A DNA stretch of 24,493 nucleotides from Amoebophrya sp. AT5.2 (lineage: Eukaryota > Sar > Dinophyceae > Syndiniales > Amoebophryaceae), in NCBI GenBank assembly GCA_005223375.1, contig RXOD01004300.1, positions 1 through 24,493 on the forward strand. Reading direction: 5' to 3'. Each line of letters starts with the position of its first letter. Within the stretch, counting starts at the first letter, position 1. The notes below the pieces were generated by a model. That model was given only the letters and a program-made list of their open reading frames with translations, was not told the origin of the DNA and did no database searches. Made by a program: the position numbers and the translations under genes. Of the stretch, positions 19,968 to 24,493 are shown in pieces.

Positions 19968-21685
19968 GTGCAGTTATTTCTGACCACTGCAGGAGGCTTT
20001 TGGTGTGCAAAACATTTCTTCATCCTGACCAGGGAAGGACGAACGTCCGGCTAATTACATTAATCCATCCGTGCGTGTGGGTGTGACTACACTAGTATTA
20101 AGAGAAAGTCGGCCTCCAATCGCGCGATGCTTTCCAAAGATCAGGATCGGCAGCGCGGTTGCTGTCGAACGTTAAAGGAGCACAGATAACCGAGCCACAT
20201 GGAAGGAAGATGTTGACAACAAGCATCGTAAAGAAAGATTTTCTCACTGTATTCTTTCGTATGCGAAGACAGACTCAGATGGCTCTTGCGTAGCTTCAGT
20301 CCATTATGGGAGAGTGGCCCGTTGAAGTTTTTAAGACACGACGAATTCTACTGTCGTCGACACTGATTGCTGCTTGTAATTGTAACCGGCGGCCATCCTT
20401 TGCCTTCCAAGGGGCGCCGAAAGCCTAGACTCGTTGCGTTTACATATGGTCTTGACAGTTCAATGTATATCGAGTTGGTTCATGCTTTTCAATGGGCGTA
20501 ATGACAACATCCATGTGCTCAACATATGCAAAGGATCTACAAGATCAAGCAAATAGGTTGATGAAGCAAGCTCATCCAGAGAGTGGCACTGGCAGGAGGC
20601 AACCCTGGGGACCAGTTGTTGGGATGTACATGTATGATAAGCGTTGGACATAATGTTTCAAAGATATCCGCGGTCGTTAAGCTTCCACGGAGCGACTATG
20701 GGTGGCGCTTCCACGGAGCACCTCTACGGATGGAAATTTTGTCGAAATTTGGTTGAGCACTCAGCACTTGCAACTCTTCCGAAATTTTCAGATTCCGGTG
20801 GAAAAATCGTTTTCACGACGAGCTGGCGATTACGACGTTCGGCTTTCGCCATTCATGTAATTCAGCCTAGAGGAAATCACCACAGGAGACAATCAATCTA
20901 GTTCTACGACGTTTATCATGCCCATGCAGTTGCAGATCACACGACATTCGCGCTATCACGAAGAAACGAGAATGGCTACTTTATCATGATTTAATAGAGC
21001 ACATCCCCAAGAATAAAGAAAGGTAAGTAAGTAAAGTATTATCCTACATCCGAGGCCGAGGCGGCGTGCATGCGTGAGGCCCAGGAAGTGCTCTGCTCTT
21101 CTGGTCCTCACCCATGCATGCCAATGCGGCGTTTCATTTTCAAACACAAATTTTATGGTGGCTCGCGGGAAGGTACCTGTGCCCCTATGGTGGCGATGGG
21201 TGAGAACCGACACCGTTTGGTCGCAAGAAACTCACTACCCTGCTATTTTCAAATTTTTCATCAATCACTACACTCGCACGCGATGAATCCGATTCCGAAT
21301 CCATGGATGGGCAGCCGGCTCCTGCAGGGACGAGTCAGTTCGTCGAGTGGCAGTTTGTCGCTTCACTCTTACTCCATGGCTCTGCGTTCGTAGAGATCAT
21401 GAGAGCAGGATTGAACCGACGCACAGCGTCGATGAGTCATAGCACCGTCTCTGACGACCGCCATCTTGACGGCTCCTTGTACGTAGAGGCTACGAGGAAG
21501 CCGACGAAGTCGTAGAGAGAGCGAAAACACCGTAGGTAGAGCTGCAGTTTGTTAAGTACACCTACACAACGAGCAGCGCACTCGCCCCGAAGATTGATTT
21601 TACGATTTCAGCACGTTTTCAGAGTCTAGTTTGGAGACCCAAGAAACCGGCACTCTGACAGTAGTGTGCAAACACCAACAAAGCG
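19968..21685. other. Longest gene-free stretch (1.7 kb)
   Basis: Small open frames exist (for example 20644-20901 and 21070-21393) but none has recognisable motifs, coding-like composition or splice partners I can defend. A 13-bp word gcttccacggagc appears at 20681 and 20707. A perfect 6-bp hairpin (cgacgc, aca, gcgtcg) lies at 21417-21431. The end of the stretch holds the acceptor-like site for the next gene. It may include a non-coding RNA or promoter that I cannot identify by eye. Confidence 0.5.
21593..21622 (+). promoter_or_regulatory. Acceptor-like sites upstream of the ASADH gene
   Basis: Two T-rich segments each ending in ttcag (AG at 21610-21611 and 21621-21622) lie about 65-75 bp before the ATG at 21686. 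They have the look of a 5'-leader splice acceptor, possibly for spliced-leader addition. Inference only. Confidence 0.35.
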
Positions 21686-23241
21686 ATGATACCTGTCCGG
21701 CTTGTCGCGCGCGGCCCCTCTGCCGCGTTGGGTCGACCGCTCTTGAGAACGCGCCAGCACGAAGCTTCCGCAGCCAGGGCATTTTCCTCCGGCGGCAGCC
21801 ATCACTACAAGGTCGGGATTTTGGGCGCTTCGGGCGCGGTGGGGAGTCGTTTTCTGTCGATGCTGGAGCACCATCCGTGGTTTGAGGTCGTGGCGCTCGG
21901 CGGCGGGCCAAACGAGGTGGGACACTTGTACCGCGACGTCGCGGACAAGGTGTACAATTCGCAGCTGGATGCCATGGGCATCCCTCTCAAATTCTCCGAA
22001 AAGAAACTCATCAACCCAGATCCGAAAGAGTAAGTCTAAGTATATTCTTTCGGTGTTGTTCGAGTTCGTCAGATGGTGAGCTACAGTCGCTGCAGGCGAA
22101 AATCAAGACTTCCATCCAATAAACCCGAATTGATTTTCATCAAACGCAATATAAAATGTAACCTAACGCTAACCTCCAGGTGGAAGGCGCTCGGCGTGAA
22201 TCTGGTTTTCTCTGCCGTCCCCGATTTTGTCGCGAAAACCGCCGAGCAGGCTTTTGCGGACGCGGGCATCCCGTGCTTTTCCAACGTCCCCGAAAACCGC
22301 ATGGGGGAGAAAATTCCCCTGCTGCAGCCGTACATCAACGCGGACCATCTCCACATGGCCAAGCTCCAGGACTGCCACAGTAGGTCCGGCGGCTTCATCG
22401 CCACCAACCCCAACTGCTCCACCATAGCGATGACGGTGGGGTTGAAGCCCTTGGTGGACGCGTTTGGCATCGAGCACGTGCAGGCCACCACGCTGCAGGC
22501 GATCTCGGGGAGCGGGTTTCCGGGCCTGAGCCACGCCGAAATGTACGACAACTGCGTGCCCTACATCGGCAGCGAAGAGGAGAAAATGCAGGAAGAAGCC
22601 GCGAAGATCCTTGGTCCTATCAACATCTATCCTATATGTCTACTCTCTAGTTTGTTTGCAGCATTCGCGGAATGAATCTTTTGGTTTGCATTGCGGCGTA
22701 CTATGATCGCAACGAATCCGGGATTCGTTCCCATCTCCGCCAACATCTCTCCATCTACTCCGCCGAACAGAACAACTTCTGTCCCCATCAAAAAATTCGC
22801 TCCCCAGGTTCTTTCGACGGTTCTGCGTTGAAGTTCACGGACATCAAGGTTTCCGCTATTTGCAACCGTGTTCCGGTTTCCAACGGGCACATGATTTGCG
22901 TCTCCGTGAAACTGAAGAACCCGCCCCCGAAACAGTCCCTGATCAAGGACTGCAACGCCGCGTTGTCGAACTTCACCGTGCCGAAGTCCGTGGCGGAGTG
23001 CCCGTCGTGCCCCGAGAAACCCATTAGAGTGTTTGAGGACGGGGTGCGGCCGGACCGCCCGCAGCACCGCGTGGACCGCGACTACGCGGGGGGCATGGGC
23101 GTCAACGTGGGCCGCATGCGCGAATGCCCAATCAACGACGTGAAATTCACCATCCTGGGTCACAACACGGTCATCGGCGCGGCGGGAGGCAGCATCCTGA
23201 ACGCAGAACTCGCGGTGAAAGAAGGCCTCATCCCGAAGTGA
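21686..23241 (+). CDS. ASADH: Aspartate-semialdehyde dehydrogenase, 3 exons, complete
   Basis: Converts aspartyl-4-phosphate to aspartate-4-semialdehyde with NADPH, the branch point to lysine, threonine and methionine. Exons 21686-22029, 22180-22613 and 22808-23241 give 403 aa; introns of 150 (phase 2) and 194 bp (phase 1) restore the family sequence exactly at each join (DPKE-WKALGVNLVFSAVPDF and AAKILG-SFDGSALKFTDI). NADP-binding loop KVGILGASGAVGSRF begins near residue 42. The catalytic cysteine is in NPNCSTIAM, followed by ISGSGFPGLSHAEM; ICNRVPVSNGH and the HRVDRDYAGGMGVNVGR segment near the C-terminus hold substrate-binding and catalytic-base residues. The motifs fit the fungal/archaeal branch rather than the typical bacterial enzyme. 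About 40 extra N-terminal residues are rich in Arg, Ala and Ser and end in FSSGG, as in a mitochondrial or plastid transit peptide. The second intron's donor (gtccta) is weak but homology fixes it. Confidence 0.95.
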
Positions 23242-24387
23242 GCACGAAAGTAATTGCGCGGAGGTTTGCTCTTCCAAATACGATTGATCTACTTGGTGTA
23301 ACAAAGGAAGTGAAGAATTTTTTTCAAAGGAGGACCCGGCGTAGTTCACAGCCATCTTCTGATCGAGGATGTCGAGAGAACGCAAGGGCTAGGGCTCCAC
23401 TGAGGCAGGTTTCTATTCGATGCTTGTCCCTCCATTTCCGCTATCATGCTGTCTCTCTTTGCTTCGTGTCACTGTCAACAAAGGAAGTGCTGCACGAAAA
23501 GCTGTTGTGTTGTATTTTTGGCTTAAAAAATGAATGTCTCCCTCGGGAAGAGTTTCTGTTGGCGAGGGATGGACATGGAGAAGTATTTTTGCTTGAAATT
23601 CGTTCGGCTTCGGCTTGGGATGAAGCGAGGCGAGGGGGCAGATGTTGCCTCGAATTCGATAGACGCCCACACAAGGCCCTTTTTCAGCCACGTCGCAGGA
23701 ATATCCATGCCTCGCTCGTCATGGTCTGCGAAACGCGTCCTCGTGCTTGTTGAGTCATTGCAAAATGAGCGTGCACGACGAGGGATGAAGGTAGCTGCCA
23801 GCAAAAGCAGGCTCGACCTCGCTCTGCCTCTTCGATCGATCCCTTCGTGAAAACAATGCATGAGATGGTTTAGTACGTCAACGCCGGCGCGATTGCAAAA
23901 GAAAAGTAAACGAGTCCAGGTTATTAACTGTGCCTGGATTCGTGGAAACAATAACAAGACACGACTGGCAACGTACAATGGGAAAGTTTTGCGGAAAAGG
24001 TCCCAGCTCGCGAGCTGGGCTGGTATCTAGTAGTTGATTGGCTTAGAAAAAACGCCATCGGATTGCTTAAAAGTCCATGGCCATTCTTGGCGCCAAGATC
24101 CATCCCAATCCGTCAGCAACCCAGCCACCGCCTACAGCTACAGGGCGCGGGAGGCTGCTCCTCGCCCTATCGCTCCCCCTCTATTTCCATAAACGAGTAG
24201 AAAGTGCGTAGATGTAGAAGGCGAACTGTCGGCGCCGTTCCAGGGGCTCTCGATGGGAAACGGCACCCGACCAGCGCCAGGCCGCCACTTCCTTCGAGCA
24301 AGTGCGTCGCCTACTGCACGGACGTGGGCGCCACGCTTCCCCAACTCCTGGCGCCAGACTTACGAGGGGCGTCAAGCCGGAGACATC
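23242..24387. other. Spacer after the ASADH gene
   Basis: No supported gene. Open frames such as 23530-23850 show no family motif. The stretch should begin with the ASADH 3' UTR. It contains the 18-bp palindrome at 24002-24019 and grades into the repeat at the window end. Confidence 0.5.
24002..24019. repeat. 18-bp perfect palindrome
   Basis: The sequence cccagctcgcgagctggg equals its own reverse complement. It lies about 760 bp after the ASADH stop. It could be a protein-binding site, a cruciform-forming site or chance. Confidence 0.8.
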
Positions 24388-24493
24388 CAGGATCGGCCAC
24401 CTGAGCTGGTTTGTCAGGATGAGCCACTTGATCCTGAAAAACCAGCAAGATTGGCCACCTGAGCTGGTTAGTTTGTCAGGATCGGCCACCTGA
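24388..24493. repeat. Degenerate 27-31 bp tandem repeat running off the window
   Basis: Related units begin at 24388, 24415, 24446 and 24477, built on the core ggatcggccacctga then a gctggtttgtca-like half. The second unit differs most. 24406-24420 and 24431-24445 form an inverted repeat (14 of 15 positions pair) around a 10-nt loop. The array is cut by the window end, so total size is unknown. Confidence 0.75.

Noticed and set aside
20644..21393. Small open frames in the large spacer
   Set aside because: No domain, composition bias or splice partner; lengths are near chance expectation.
21404..21480. tRNA-like segment on the minus strand (ggttcaatcc T-arm-like string)
   Set aside because: The T-stem pairs poorly and no matching acceptor stem is found at the expected distance.
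22672..22807. Open frame extending the third ASADH exon upstream to 22672
   Set aside because: The sequence before the acceptor at 22807 has no similarity to ASADH, whereas splicing from 22613 to 22808 restores the family sequence in phase. The open frame is intron read-through.
24388..24493. CRISPR array
   Set aside because: Units are degenerate, spacing is not repeat-spacer like, and the DNA is eukaryotic (spliced genes).

Overview
This window looks like nuclear DNA of a protist. Seven protein-coding genes are all on the + strand. Six are split by short introns, 13 in total, all GT-AG and about 75 to 407 bp long, and each junction I propose keeps the reading frame. Splicing rules out bacteria. 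Compact, GC-rich, single-direction gene order and proline-rich tails carrying PPGL motifs suggest an alveolate, most likely a dinoflagellate-related lineage (syndinian, perkinsid or similar). That placement is inference; no rRNA or spliced-leader gene is present to prove it.

Layout. At 3-4487 lies most of a UDP-glucose:glycoprotein glucosyltransferase (ER folding sensor), cut at its 5' end by the window edge; its GT24 catalytic domain carries a large charged insertion. At 5228-7298 and 8411-10156 sit two tandem paralogues of an unrecognised methyltransferase-like family. They share exon structure, and the similarity continues about 400 bp past the stop codons. Copy 2 keeps the SAM-binding glycine loop; copy 1 has lost its usual form. 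At 11208-15319 is a six-exon leucine-rich-repeat protein with a long, mostly disordered tail. At 15837-16853 is a single-exon methyltransferase resembling the FAM173/ATPSCKMT family. At 17757-19967 is a protein with three CCCH zinc fingers and PPGL motifs, probably RNA-binding. At 21686-23241 is a complete aspartate-semialdehyde dehydrogenase of the fungal/archaeal type with an organelle-targeting-like N-terminus.

The spaces between genes are 0.5 to 1.7 kb and hold no gene I can support. The last 1.25 kb has an 18-bp perfect palindrome and ends in a degenerate 27-31 bp repeat with an internal inverted repeat, which runs off the window.

The genes do not form one pathway. Their functions (ER quality control, methylation, RNA binding, amino-acid synthesis) look like ordinary housekeeping arranged in one transcriptional direction. 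The most novel element is the tandem methyltransferase-like pair.
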